DNA of 64,000 nucleotides from Candidatus Kapaibacterium sp. (GTDB lineage: Bacteria; Bacteroidota; Ignavibacteria; Kapaibacteriales; UBA2268): contig CP058732.1 in NCBI GenBank assembly GCA_013414795.1, positions 1,401,950 through 1,465,949 of the forward strand. The letters run 5' to 3'. Shown piece after piece: positions 47,605-57,170 of this stretch. Each line of letters starts with the position of its first letter. Within the stretch, counting starts at the first letter, position 1. The notes under the pieces are model-generated. The model saw nothing but the letters and a program-made list of their open reading frames with translations. It was not told the DNA's origin and did not search any database. A program made the translations under genes and the position numbers.

Positions 47605-47976
47605 AAGCATTGCGTATCCTTCGGCAAGAATGACTTCGTTGAGCAGCCTGCCATCAGGAAGCCAAACATAAGCAAGTGTACGGCCGTATTTATCGTATCG
47701 TTGGACATCAAACTCCAACCTAACTTTTGTGCCTACTGGAATTAATTTTTCCACAAATCTCGTTGCACGTTTTCCCAACTTGATTATTGTCTTTGTGTCA
47801 CCAAGCTTTCGCTGGTATCCGATGCGCTTATTCTCCTTGGTCTCTGGACAATCAATGCCTATTAATCGTATAACTTCTCCGTTGCAAACAAAGGTGTCTC
47901 CATCGTAAATCTTCTCAACAGTGCAAGTTTCCCCTGACGCGCATAAAATTAAAAAAAGCAAAATAAATGTTGACAT
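47464..47976 (-). CDS. Secreted thermonuclease (SNase) family protein with replaced C-terminus
   Basis: 170 residues. Signal peptide ([15 protein letters not shown]) and SNase fold with the calcium and catalytic residues seen: Asp25 in DGDT, Arg37 in VIRLIGID, Asp42, Glu45 in PET, Arg99 in [11 protein letters not shown]. After ERFQKAEQQ (to residue 143) the normal family tail is replaced by 27 residues read from the antisense strand of the ABC ATPase fragment. The core may still be active, but the original 3' end was lost at the join. Confidence 0.82.
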   Translation of the reverse strand: MSTFILLFLILCASGETCTVEKIYDGDTFVCNGEVIRLIGIDCPETKENKRIGYQRKLGDTKTIIKLGKRATRFVEKLIPVGTKVRLEFDVQRYDKYGRTLAYVWLPDGRLLNEVILAEGYAMLLTIPPNVKYVERFQKAEQQANQHLDCGRLPSPVSTKKTEYLAISNF

Positions 47977-48175
47977 AAAGTCCTATAATTTTAAAATGAA
48001 ATTTACAAAAATTTGTATAATTAATTTTAAAATTGTTAATTTGTATTCCTAAACGTTGGAACAAAAATGATGCGAAAATTTCAAGGGACATCATCTTCGC
48101 TCCTCACTCGATGCTATCATTGTGCTTTTTACATTAGAAACTTAATTTCATTTTAATATAATTTTTGGAGGACTT

Positions 48176-49675
48176 ATGAAAACAGACAAAATTTCTCTTG
48201 CTACCCCGAGCAAGGGGTTCGTTTGCATTCTTCTTTTCGCATGTGTGTTCCTTTCTTTTCCATTACAAGCATTTGATGACTCTACGTTCGTTTGGAGAAA
48301 ACTTTTTTATAGAAAGCCTGGGGACAACTGTGGATTTGAGCATGCATATCTTTCAAATACTGACAGCATATTTGTTTTGCCCGACTTGCGATGTTTTCAC
48401 CTGGTAAAGACACTTTCTGGGGAGATTCTTTACACATCTTCGGAATATCTTGGTTGGCAGAATCCGAGAGCGATAATCTTTTTTGATGGTGACCGATATT
48501 TTATTGCCAGAAGAAATACTTCCACCCAGGGAGTATTCCTTTACGAAACACAACGAGTATTAAATGGAGACTTAATACCATTGGACACGATAAGAGTTGA
48601 AGGTGTAGAGATGCAAGACTATGATGTCTCGCCGGGTGGTAAATATCTGGTGCTTCAAGGTTACCTATACGGCTATATATTCGATCTGCCAACGGGCAAT
48701 TTTCTTAAGAGTTACAAAATGGAACCTTATGGGAGGAGGCCACAAGCAAGATTCCTTAATGATGATACATTAGTTATAGCGGTTGATGGTTGGAAGAGTA
48801 CATCTGGAGAGCCGAGATATTATTGGATAAGACTATACGATATAAACAAAGGGATGATAATAGATACAATATATTCGAATCATAAGGATTGTCCAATAGA
48901 TACGCAGAAACCTTGGATTCCAGTGCCATGTACACCACTTGGACCGACGTGTGACCAGGAGTGGTATGGGTGGACATATTGTGTGCCTATGTTTACAGTT
49001 TCGCGAACTGGTAGATATATATTGTATGGATTCGTCCCTCAGGAATATATAGATTCGAACGTGTTTGCTCCTCCCTTATGGTGGGCTCTTTACGATGTCA
49101 GAGAAAAAAAAGTGTTGTGGAAGAAGCAGTACGACAATTCTGTGTCGCATGGTGATTTTGGTATTTTTAAATTTGCGGCTGATGATAAAATTATATTGCT
49201 GCACGCAACCCACATAATTGATGTAAAAACTGGTGATGTAGTCTACATCTGGGGGGAAAAGGACAACAAGTGGATAGTATTAAAGCAACATTATTTTGAT
49301 ATAACAAAGGACGGTAGATATATAATATCAGGCTATGAATCGGATAATGAAGCATTTACTTACCTTCGGCGGAATCCATACGTAGATGTAGTAAATGAAG
49401 CGAGTGAGGAGACTTTCATAGAAGGTGGGACTATAGTGCCAAATCCCGCCGACGGGAAAGCAGTTCTAGAGATAGATATATCAGAAAGCAAGATAGACAA
49501 AATTACGATCAATACGTTGCAAGGGGAAGAAATTAAGGTGATATTCGAAGGAATGTTGCCCGAAGGGAAACATCTGTTTGAAATAAACACAAAAGAACTT
49601 GCCAGTGGAATGTATTTCGTAGTTGTGCAAACTTCCAAATGGCTAAAAACTTATAAGTTAATTGTTACAAAATAA
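48176..49675 (+). CDS. T9SS-sorted secreted beta-propeller-like protein
   Basis: 499 residues. A signal peptide (about residues 10-33, FVCILLFACVFLSFPLQ) is followed by repeated strand patterns with DVSPGGKYLVLQGYLYGYIFDL, FLNDDTLVIAVDG and KFAADDKIILLHATHIIDVK, reminiscent of WD40/quinoprotein propellers. The last 80 residues are a type A sorting domain (GGTIVPNPADGKAVLEIDIS ... KTYKLIVTK). RBS GGAGG precedes the ATG. Ile is written mostly as ATA through the second half of the gene, unlike nearby chromosomal genes. Confidence 0.8.
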   Translation: MKTDKISLATPSKGFVCILLFACVFLSFPLQAFDDSTFVWRKLFYRKPGDNCGFEHAYLSNTDSIFVLPDLRCFHLVKTLSGEILYTSSEYLGWQNPRAIIFFDGDRYFIARRNTSTQGVFLYETQRVLNGDLIPLDTIRVEGVEMQDYDVSPGGKYLVLQGYLYGYIFDLPTGNFLKSYKMEPYGRRPQARFLNDDTLVIAVDGWKSTSGEPRYYWIRLYDINKGMIIDTIYSNHKDCPIDTQKPWIPVPCTPLGPTCDQEWYGWTYCVPMFTVSRTGRYILYGFVPQEYIDSNVFAPPLWWALYDVREKKVLWKKQYDNSVSHGDFGIFKFAADDKIILLHATHIIDVKTGDVVYIWGEKDNKWIVLKQHYFDITKDGRYIISGYESDNEAFTYLRRNPYVDVVNEASEETFIEGGTIVPNPADGKAVLEIDISESKIDKITINTLQGEEIKVIFEGMLPEGKHLFEINTKELASGMYFVVVQTSKWLKTYKLIVTK

Positions 49676-49688
49676 GAAAGGAAGAAAA

Positions 49689-52600
49689 ATGAAAAAGATG
49701 ATTTTCATTTTGGGAGCGCTCTTTCTTGCATTGAACCTTTTTGCACAGAATCGGATAAGTCCCCGCCCAATAAGATTGAAGGAAATTAATTTTGATACGG
49801 TTCGAATCTATTGTGGTGTAAAGAGTGACACATTTAAACTTGACCAATTTCTAGGAGAAGATACACTTTATTTCGATATAGACACTTTAATCAAACCCGA
49901 TGGGGTATTTCTAAGGCAATGTTATGGTGGAGGAGGGGACCGAATCGGATTTGGAGCCCATACAGATTCTGCTTTGAGGATTAATTCTTATTTGGATCCA
50001 TTTCATCGAAGTGCAAATCCAGATTTAAATTTGGTGAGAAAATGGAATAACGCGCACAACCCCGGTGTATTGACAGTTCCACGGATTGACGCTGCTGGAA
50101 GTAGTTATTGGACACCTTTTATTTTTCAATCTTTACAACTCGAGCCCATACTCGAATACGACGACTTAGGTTACCCAATCATTGACCAAAATGATGAGGA
50201 TGGTTCGGTTTTTGGTTGGAAAAACAAAAACTCCGATTATGTTGCAAGAGGAACCGGGCTCGATACACATCGGCTTGTTGTAAGAAGACTAAATTGGTCA
50301 ATTTTTGAACCAGCTTTAATACTATGGAATAGCAATAAAGGAACGTTCTTCCGAAGAGTAAATGCCGAAGATACTACTTCGGTAGAAGTCGATAGTCTCT
50401 ATCTAACTGTAAATTTGCGTTCGTTAGATTCTTCTTTTACTGGTTTATCGGAATCGGACACCGTACTAAATTTGAGAATAAAAGTAATTCGACTCATCAA
50501 TAAGTTTGACAGCAGGGGGAACAGAGTAGACCCTTATCCCCAATATGATACAACTTACATAAAATTTGATTCTTTACCTAGCCTTGCTAATGGTGCATTC
50601 ATTACAATGCGGGGGACAAGACAAATAAATAATGAGTGGGAATTTTTAGGGTATGAATTAAATATGATGCGACAGCGTCCACTTCCCACCTCCTTTGCGA
50701 TTACAAAGGGTATGTTAATACCCGATACTCTTGGCGGAGATAGTAACAGCATTACATTGTCGGCACATGGTATTTTCTATGATACTACTGCCAGGCCTTC
50801 GTTATGTTTTGATTGGGTAAGTAAAGATTCTATAGAGAATGGGGTACGATATAGATACGTTTATGGAATAGTTGATTTCGACGTTGAGGTTTATTATTAT
50901 AACAATCTTGATGTTGCAATAGATTGGATAAGATTAGAATCGGGGAAAGCAAGGAGAGTATATCGGGGAAAATACGATGGCTGGCTATCGAAATATATAA
51001 AGTTGTTTTTCGAAGGTATAAGGAAAAGTCAACCCGACGAAGAAGATACGGCAAGCTATTGGAATTACTGGCGGAATTTTTTCCCATTATGGGCATACGA
51101 TACTGTTGGACTGAAAGTTCATAGGTTTTTCTTAGCAGAAGAGTTAGGACCGAATTTTTGGGGTGCGTATCGTTATTTGAACTTACTTCTGGATACTTTG
51201 GGAACGGCACCCAATGGTCTTCCCCCAAAAGAGCCTTGGAAACCTTACCAAGCTCAATTACATTTAACCGGCGAACATTTTTTTCATGCCACAGGGTTCG
51301 ATAATATTATCCTTGAATCAAGTATAGGCTTTGATATTCACCAGGCTGCACCCTATATTCGTTTATCTGGCGATCCACTTAACTTTTTTAATCAACCGTG
51401 GACAAGATGGGGTCCACAGTTTTTGCATCTTACCTCTGGTTACAAAGGAACTTTTCTTATGGATAACTTTGACGCTGTTGACCAAGGAAAAACCCGAAAG
51501 TTAATAGAAAATGAACCAACCACCAAACAAACAATAAATTTAAACAACAGAGATTTTGAAATTGATATACTTACCGATACTCTGTGTTCTGGGTATGAGC
51601 ATTGGAAGGGGGCACGCTCGACTGGATACTGTTTCGATAACATTAGCGACTCTTCGTTTAGAGTCAATCCTGACACTGTTGTAAAATATCGATTACCTGC
51701 TGTAATGAAAAGTCCTCTGTATAGTTTCGAATTCCAATTATACCAAAACTACCTCCAACAAAGTAATATATTACTTTTCAATAGAATTAAATTATATAAC
51801 TATTCTTGGCTTTCACCATTTCCTTGGCTGCGAGTTTCGTATCCTTCGCCTTTAGATACAACGAAAGAAGTTAGGGTATGGAATAGATATACAACAACCT
51901 CTGTTTTAATCAACCGCCCATGGACCGGGGAAGAAACACGTCTATCTTTTTACGCTCCTGTTTTGATAGGTGCAAAAGGCCTTAGTTTTTGGCATACAGG
52001 GTTCGAAATGGATGGGCGGCAAAATTCAATGGGGGTAATATGCCAACTCTATCCTTCCGATACTAATGCTTTAAGAAACTTACCAGTTGATTCAATAGTT
52101 TATTCTCCCTTGCTTATGGGTGATTATGTTCGGCGGGGCAACAATCGTGATGCTCATCCATACTGGGATACCACTCTTAATACTTTCAACCTATTAGATT
52201 CTGCGTTTAATTTTGAGATTATGGGGATTGATAGTAACCATATTTATATTGGAATAATGTCGAATCGAGCGGAAATGTCAAAAATCTTCAAATGGATAGA
52301 TGCTATTGAAGATACTTTAATAAATCTTCGATTGCTTTCCGCTTTTTATAAAGGAGCCAATCGTTATTATATTCAGGACCCAAAAGTTACATATTCCGAC
52401 ACATTGTTAAAAATTTTTGTAAAACTTAACAGTGTAAAGACTCGAAGGATTGGTGACAGTAGTAATTTTGACTCTGATTCGCTCAAGAGTTTTCTGCTTT
52501 CGCTTTTTGCCTATGGTAACGATACACTCCGCGACCCAGAAACCCTTGGTGAGGATTGCCCACCCTATATACCTATTGTTGGTTCTTATCCCTGCCATGT

Positions 52601-55460
52601 GGAGACTTTCTACCTTGGAGTTCTCAATCCACGGACAGACCCGCTGGTTCGAACATTCGATACAATCCGCAACCAACAAGGGGAAATTCTTTACATCGAT
52701 AGTTCAATGAAGTTTTACTCGACGGCAGAATACGACATTGGGGTTCGCTATGGCAATTACACGCATATTTGGAATCCATCGGATACCTCTTACCAACGGC
52801 GTGACACATCCTATTGGCAATCGCTGTGGTGGAAGCGACAGGGGGCAAGGGAAATTACCATACCGTTGCAGATTGAAGGTATAACAACCCCTAACGTTCG
52901 GAGAAATGCGCTTTATTTCTACTCCGTCGTTGTTCAGGAATTAGGAGCACAAGATACTAATCTAAACAAAGAATTTTGGCGTCAACCGAAATACTATCAT
53001 AAAGTAGATACTCTTTTGGTTAATTATGAAAGGGTCCATACGTGGAAATACGGGGGTTACTCTTATATATACCATAAAGATTACAATTTAAAAGTTCGGC
53101 TCTTGCCCGGGGAAGGAAAAATATTGAAAGTTTCTATCTACCGAAATTATCTGTGCGATTGGCAAGCCCGAGGGGATCTTCCTTATATTCACCAAACTAA
53201 ATTAATTACCCATTCTATTGAAATTGGGACCCGCTGGACTCGCGATAGTCTGTATCGTCATTTAGTTTACCATCGTAAAGATTCATTGACTGGTCGCTCT
53301 AAAATATATTATCGGCGAAGTTACCCTGTAATGTACGACTCCACCACAAGGATTACTGCGTGGTCGCCCGAAGTATGCCTTTCCGATAGTATTCGCTGTT
53401 GGCGTGAGCCTGAACGAATCATAACGAATGCCGATTGTGCCTATCCATCGCTCGTTGTTCGCTACGATTCTGTATCAGAAAAAACCAAGGTTTATGTTAC
53501 CTTTGTTTGTCGCGATGCCGATAGTCTTTCCAACTTCAACGATTGTCTTTACTCCAATGAACCACGATATAATTGTCCCAATGGTGATTACACGGTTGTA
53601 GCTGAGTGTATATTCGATGCAGACGACACAGTTCAAACGATACAGCCAGCACTGGCAATACGTTGGGCTTGTGGCGATGATGTTGCAACTTGGGGTGTTC
53701 CCGTTGTCAACGCCTCGCGATATGGCAATTATTACGTTTGGGCAGATTCGATTTCGGGTATTGTTTCTGGCTATAAAAGACCCTGGGAAAGCGAATTCCC
53801 TAATGGATTCAACTTTAATATGTCTTCGTTTAAATTCAGTTCTAATGGGATTGCAATAAATCCGTCGCTAACTTCTTATTCCAGAATATTTTACGATGAG
53901 GACGGAACCCCAATCGTTTGGCAGGAGAAGGACAACGCTGGCAGTCCTTACAATGTTTATTATTCATTGTTAAAAGTAGATTCGTCTGGTTTCTTCGTTC
54001 GGCACTATCTTCCCACCGGGGTTGGAAATAATAATCCATCTTTTGTTTTCAATGCTGACTCATCCATTGTAGAACTTGGTTTAGGTAGTGAAGTTGCCGA
54101 GCATCCGGTCATTTATCGTGATGTTAAAGATAGCCTTCAGCCTCCTGGACCCGAGCAAATTTTAGATTTGGTTGCTTGGGGTGCACAAAGAACGGATACC
54201 GTTGGAACTTGTCGTTTCGTTCGAACGATTACTTTGCAACACTTTTTGAATAACAGAGAGATTACATCAACAAGTATAAAACCAAGGGTTTCATTACATA
54301 CTGATTATACTAATTTTAATTTGCGGTATCCTGTGTTGTCGCAAGGTTCTTCTGGTACAGCAGAAAATCATCAAGGACCGGTAGTTTTAGAAACAATTGT
54401 CGAGGATAGTTGTCCGAGTCGAGAGAACTTCGAGAAAAAGGTTTTGCATATTCCTTATGACTACTTTGTTACAGAATCCCCATATTCGGAATTAATTCAT
54501 AGCGGAGCCTCTCTTGTTCAACTTTCGCGGCGGCCATTTGTTTCGATTCAAAACGATTGGTGGCAAAATTTACGATTGTTACAGAAAGACAGCTCGATTG
54601 CAGAATTTTGTACTTCGACTCGAAAGTTCTGGCGTCGGCAGGATGAAGAACCGAAGCCTTTTGTCTTCTTTGGCTTTTGCGATTCGACTGGTGTAACCTC
54701 GTTTACAAATATCCTTTTAGATGGAACAAGCTTAAAATGGAATGTAAAAGATATATATCCCGAATTAGACTCGGTTCGTAGATATCGTTTCATACCTTAT
54801 TCAGCAAGGAATGTGTTTTCGACGGAATGGTTCCAAGCGAAAGATTTATCCGCTTTATCTTTCGTAGTCAATAAAACGAGCAACAATCCGTTCAGCATCA
54901 CACTCGAAAGGCAAAGCGACAGAAGAAGAACGAGCTTACCGATTGGTTTAGACGCGGGATATAAAGTTCGTAACATAACATATCAGCTTTTGAACCGAAC
55001 ACCTGAGGAGAAATATCGAATCATAGTTGCACGAAACACACCGGAAGCACAGTTCTGCCAGGAAATTATTTTGATGCCCGACCCATTTGCCGAAGAGAAT
55101 ATATCGAGAGAAACAAATAACGATGTGCCTGTGCTCGACTTGGGAAGTATGGAAGTAAATACAAACACCAGCAATAATATTCAGATTTTGGTCTATCCAA
55201 ATCCAGTTGATGAACAGGTATATATAACAAGCTTATTACCTATTAAATATCTAAAAACTAAAGACAAAGAAGCATCGTTAGTTAGAATCAATATTTATAA
55301 CTCTATTGGGAACAAAATATATGGAGGCGAAATCCCATCGGGGAGTACATTTGCTTTTTCTACTACTACGTTACCATCTGGATTATACTATATAATTGCA
55401 ACTAAAATGGATTATGGGGTGAGTCTTAGCGGGAATGCTTCGTTCTTTATTTCAAAGTAA
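49689..55460 (+). CDS. Very large T9SS-sorted secreted protein
   Basis: 1,923 residues from the ATG at 49689 with RBS AAAGGAAG; the in-frame start at 49662 overlaps the preceding gene and is unlikely. A signal peptide (MKKMIFILGALFLALNLFAQ) and a final type A sorting domain (residues about 1,835-1,923, with LVYPNPVDEQVYITSLLP and SGLYYIIATK) mark it for the cell surface. The body is rich in Tyr, Trp, Asp and Arg, without repeats or a domain I recognise. It starts 13 bp after the preceding secreted protein gene and is probably co-transcribed. It fills more than a third of the accessory unit. Confidence 0.85.
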   Translation: MKKMIFILGALFLALNLFAQNRISPRPIRLKEINFDTVRIYCGVKSDTFKLDQFLGEDTLYFDIDTLIKPDGVFLRQCYGGGGDRIGFGAHTDSALRINSYLDPFHRSANPDLNLVRKWNNAHNPGVLTVPRIDAAGSSYWTPFIFQSLQLEPILEYDDLGYPIIDQNDEDGSVFGWKNKNSDYVARGTGLDTHRLVVRRLNWSIFEPALILWNSNKGTFFRRVNAEDTTSVEVDSLYLTVNLRSLDSSFTGLSESDTVLNLRIKVIRLINKFDSRGNRVDPYPQYDTTYIKFDSLPSLANGAFITMRGTRQINNEWEFLGYELNMMRQRPLPTSFAITKGMLIPDTLGGDSNSITLSAHGIFYDTTARPSLCFDWVSKDSIENGVRYRYVYGIVDFDVEVYYYNNLDVAIDWIRLESGKARRVYRGKYDGWLSKYIKLFFEGIRKSQPDEEDTASYWNYWRNFFPLWAYDTVGLKVHRFFLAEELGPNFWGAYRYLNLLLDTLGTAPNGLPPKEPWKPYQAQLHLTGEHFFHATGFDNIILESSIGFDIHQAAPYIRLSGDPLNFFNQPWTRWGPQFLHLTSGYKGTFLMDNFDAVDQGKTRKLIENEPTTKQTINLNNRDFEIDILTDTLCSGYEHWKGARSTGYCFDNISDSSFRVNPDTVVKYRLPAVMKSPLYSFEFQLYQNYLQQSNILLFNRIKLYNYSWLSPFPWLRVSYPSPLDTTKEVRVWNRYTTTSVLINRPWTGEETRLSFYAPVLIGAKGLSFWHTGFEMDGRQNSMGVICQLYPSDTNALRNLPVDSIVYSPLLMGDYVRRGNNRDAHPYWDTTLNTFNLLDSAFNFEIMGIDSNHIYIGIMSNRAEMSKIFKWIDAIEDTLINLRLLSAFYKGANRYYIQDPKVTYSDTLLKIFVKLNSVKTRRIGDSSNFDSDSLKSFLLSLFAYGNDTLRDPETLGEDCPPYIPIVGSYPCHVETFYLGVLNPRTDPLVRTFDTIRNQQGEILYIDSSMKFYSTAEYDIGVRYGNYTHIWNPSDTSYQRRDTSYWQSLWWKRQGAREITIPLQIEGITTPNVRRNALYFYSVVVQELGAQDTNLNKEFWRQPKYYHKVDTLLVNYERVHTWKYGGYSYIYHKDYNLKVRLLPGEGKILKVSIYRNYLCDWQARGDLPYIHQTKLITHSIEIGTRWTRDSLYRHLVYHRKDSLTGRSKIYYRRSYPVMYDSTTRITAWSPEVCLSDSIRCWREPERIITNADCAYPSLVVRYDSVSEKTKVYVTFVCRDADSLSNFNDCLYSNEPRYNCPNGDYTVVAECIFDADDTVQTIQPALAIRWACGDDVATWGVPVVNASRYGNYYVWADSISGIVSGYKRPWESEFPNGFNFNMSSFKFSSNGIAINPSLTSYSRIFYDEDGTPIVWQEKDNAGSPYNVYYSLLKVDSSGFFVRHYLPTGVGNNNPSFVFNADSSIVELGLGSEVAEHPVIYRDVKDSLQPPGPEQILDLVAWGAQRTDTVGTCRFVRTITLQHFLNNREITSTSIKPRVSLHTDYTNFNLRYPVLSQGSSGTAENHQGPVVLETIVEDSCPSRENFEKKVLHIPYDYFVTESPYSELIHSGASLVQLSRRPFVSIQNDWWQNLRLLQKDSSIAEFCTSTRKFWRRQDEEPKPFVFFGFCDSTGVTSFTNILLDGTSLKWNVKDIYPELDSVRRYRFIPYSARNVFSTEWFQAKDLSALSFVVNKTSNNPFSITLERQSDRRRTSLPIGLDAGYKVRNITYQLLNRTPEEKYRIIVARNTPEAQFCQEIILMPDPFAEENISRETNNDVPVLDLGSMEVNTNTSNNIQILVYPNPVDEQVYITSLLPIKYLKTKDKEASLVRINIYNSIGNKIYGGEIPSGSTFAFSTTTLPSGLYYIIATKMDYGVSLSGNASFFISK

Positions 55461-55638
55461 AAACAGAAGGCAAGAAGAACTTGTTGAAAAGTATTTGATT
55501 GGTTTCGAAGAGAAATACGAAGCAAGAGCAGAGAAGATGAAGAAATTTATTAGTGCTGTTGAAGAATTTTTGAAACAACTCGAAGGTTATTACATTGAAC
55601 ACGGCGAGCCAGTACATCTTCGCTACGAAAACAATTGA
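55435..55638 (+). CDS. Small charged hypothetical protein
   Basis: 67 residues, overlapping the end of the giant gene by 26 bp in another frame. Rich in Glu and Lys with helix-forming heptads (EELVEKYLIGFEEKYEARAE), likely a short coiled coil. No RBS was identified and no family recognised. Could be a real translationally coupled gene or chance. Confidence 0.45.
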   Translation: MLRSLFQSKNRRQEELVEKYLIGFEEKYEARAEKMKKFISAVEEFLKQLEGYYIEHGEPVHLRYENN

Positions 55639-55651
55639 AGATTATTGTTTT
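55628..55651. terminator. Hairpin between converging genes
   Basis: AAAACAAT (55628-55635) and ATTGTTTT (55644-55651), 8-bp stem and 8-nt loop, A tract one side and T tract the other. It falls at the end of the secreted-protein operon and at the end of the minus-strand operon. Confidence 0.6.
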
Positions 55652-55875
55652 AATTCGTTCAAAAATCCATATTTAATTAGGTCTTCAACGAAATTTTTGG
55701 GGTGGTCTGTGTTAATGATGGCGCCGCTGTAAACGTAGCAAGCTTTTGCAGTTTCATCCATAAATTCTTGTCGAACGCGCCCTGGATTGAAACTCATTCT
55801 TCTTAGTGTTTCGATTATTTCTTCGGGGGTTTCTCCTTCGATAATACCCCCGCCAAGCAGTTGATATTTTTTCAT
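55642..55875 (-). CDS. Small hypothetical protein
   Basis: 77 residues from the ATG at 55875, with AAAGGAA before it. It contains KKYQLLGGGIIEGETPEE, then ETAKACYVYSG and NTDHPKNFVEDLIKYGFL. The last gene of the minus-strand operon, 13 bp after the amidoligase-like gene. I have a weak memory of similar small proteins in phage-like elements but cannot name a family. Confidence 0.6.
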   Translation of the reverse strand: MKKYQLLGGGIIEGETPEEIIETLRRMSFNPGRVRQEFMDETAKACYVYSGAIINTDHPKNFVEDLIKYGFLNELKQ

Positions 55876-55888
55876 AATAATTCCTTTT

Positions 55889-56311
55889 TTAAAATCCAAA
55901 TTTTTGTCTTCTGTGGTTGACGTATGCGATTATACTTACGTTTAGAATTCCTAAAAATAAATTCCAATCGGGTCTTGGAAATGTTCTTGTTTCAGAGAAA
56001 TTGATTAGCCGATTTAAGATTTGAATCCAGTTTGATATTTTTTCGAATTCGATTGTTCCGCTGTGATGCCTGAATTCTACCGTTTTATGTCTCCAATATG
56101 CTTCAATATTAATTTTGTAGTATCGGCTTCTATCGGTTACAACTGATGATAATGTTTCTAATCTTCTACATTGTATAATTTTATTATAAACATTTGAAAG
56201 TTCTAAATCGTTTGATGGTCTAAATCTTTGTTCTATACTTTTGCAGTATCTATTTGTATCGCCTCTTCTGGACTCAGGCATAATCTTGTCTATTTCTTTT
56301 TCCATTATCAA
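55889..56311 (-). CDS. Amidoligase_2-like protein, C-terminal part only
   Basis: 140 residues from a TTG at 56311 (an ATG at 56305 is alternative). It carries the second half of the Amidoligase_2 pattern: MPESRRGDTNRYCKSI and then YYKINIEAYWRHKTVEFRHH, HSGTIEFEKISNWIQIL. Full-length members are about 250-320 residues with a GCS-like N-terminal half containing a VEIE motif; this half is missing. In the same frame, upstream of the start, SWKKLVYNYL also fits the family, overlapping the 3' end of the preceding gene, so the gene seems to have lost its 5' half. Family members join amino groups to carboxylates; a fragment may be inactive. Confidence 0.72.
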   Translation of the reverse strand: MIMEKEIDKIMPESRRGDTNRYCKSIEQRFRPSNDLELSNVYNKIIQCRRLETLSSVVTDRSRYYKINIEAYWRHKTVEFRHHSGTIEFEKISNWIQILNRLINFSETRTFPRPDWNLFLGILNVSIIAYVNHRRQKFGF

Positions 56312-56579
56312 ATAATTGTAAACCAGCTTTTTCCAGCTGTTGTTCGATGAGAGTTGTAAGTTTTTCCGAAAGGAAATCCGATGTTAAGTTCGACAGGTCG
56401 TCTACCGTGTCGAGCGGCAACGAAACAAAGGAAGACAAAAGGCGCGGAGCGTGATATTCTACTCCCTCTTTTGCATCGACGAACGTAGCGTAAAGATTGA
56501 GTGTGTTTCGCAACTCATTGAGCTTCTCAATAAGTTTAGTGTTTTGGGAAAATTTCCCGATTTCATTTGGTAGATTCAT
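56274..56579 (-). CDS. Hypothetical protein
   Basis: 101 residues (MNLPNEIGKFSQNTKLIEKL...), mostly helical, acidic and unrecognised. Its start overlaps the HTH gene by 4 bp (ATGA), and its last 38 bases overlap the amidoligase-like gene in another frame. Part of the five-gene operon. Confidence 0.6.
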   Translation of the reverse strand: MNLPNEIGKFSQNTKLIEKLNELRNTLNLYATFVDAKEGVEYHAPRLLSSFVSLPLDTVDDLSNLTSDFLSEKLTTLIEQQLEKAGLQLFDNGKRNRQDYA

Positions 56580-56950
56580 AAAATCTCCCTAATTTTGTGT
56601 GACAAATGCGTGTGACAAGCGTTGTTTGTTACCCCATTGTTAGTTTTTCCTCGTCGGGAGGCTTTCAATGGGGTTTCTTTTTGTATTTCTTTTAAGAGAT
56701 TATCGTAGAATGCTTCTGGAATTTTTTCGTTAGGTCGAGGCGAAGTAACGAAGCGTTCCAGTTCTTTTTGTTGCAGTTCTTTGAGAGCTTTTCGCTCTGC
56801 TTCAAGGAAGGCGTCAATGGAGAATTTTTTCCGAGTGCCGGAAATTTGAGTAGGTACAAGTAACCCGCGGCGAACCCAATCGTAGAGCAGGTGCTTGCTT
56901 GTCTTGGTTTCTCGAGCGAGTTCGTTGATTGTGTACCTACGGTAATCCAT
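56576..56950 (-). CDS. MerR/excisionase-type HTH protein
   Basis: 124 residues. The N-terminus YTINELARETKTSKHLLYDWVRRGLL with FSIDAFLEAER is a winged-helix DNA-binding fold of the MerR/excisionase class. The C-terminal half is charged, low complexity. In phage-like elements such proteins act as excisionases or early regulators. It overlaps the upstream HTH gene by 14 bp and the next gene by 4 bp. Confidence 0.7.
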   Translation of the reverse strand: MDYRRYTINELARETKTSKHLLYDWVRRGLLVPTQISGTRKKFSIDAFLEAERKALKELQQKELERFVTSPRPNEKIPEAFYDNLLKEIQKETPLKASRRGKTNNGVTNNACHTHLSHKIREIL

Positions 56951-57170
56951 TGAACTTTTTCCATTGGTTAAGAATAAGGTCGTACTTAAATTTTGCTCTT
57001 TGTGATTTTGTTTTTTTGTTTTCGAGGTATTCGGTTAGGCATTGTTCAAGCAAATCGATAGTATACTCGTCGTTTCGCTTCAATCGATGGTAAACAGCTT
57101 GTTTGGTTAATTTCAGTTTCTTTGCAATGGCTGGAATTATACCGCGAGGTAAATATTTTTTATTATACAT
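56937..57170 (-). CDS. Small HTH DNA-binding protein
   Basis: 77 residues, basic. IPAIAKKLKLTKQAVYHRLKRND (about residues 12-33) is a helix-turn-helix of the Cro/transposase type. First gene of the minus-strand operon and directly divergent from the CI-type repressor gene, the place of a Cro-like antagonist; that role is inferred. Confidence 0.65.
   Translation of the reverse strand: MYNKKYLPRGIIPAIAKKLKLTKQAVYHRLKRNDEYTIDLLEQCLTEYLENKKTKSQRAKFKYDLILNQWKKFNGLP

Noticed and set aside
56576-57170. Toxin-antitoxin pair among the small HTH genes
   Set aside because: Both small proteins look DNA-binding; neither neighbour resembles a known toxin fold.
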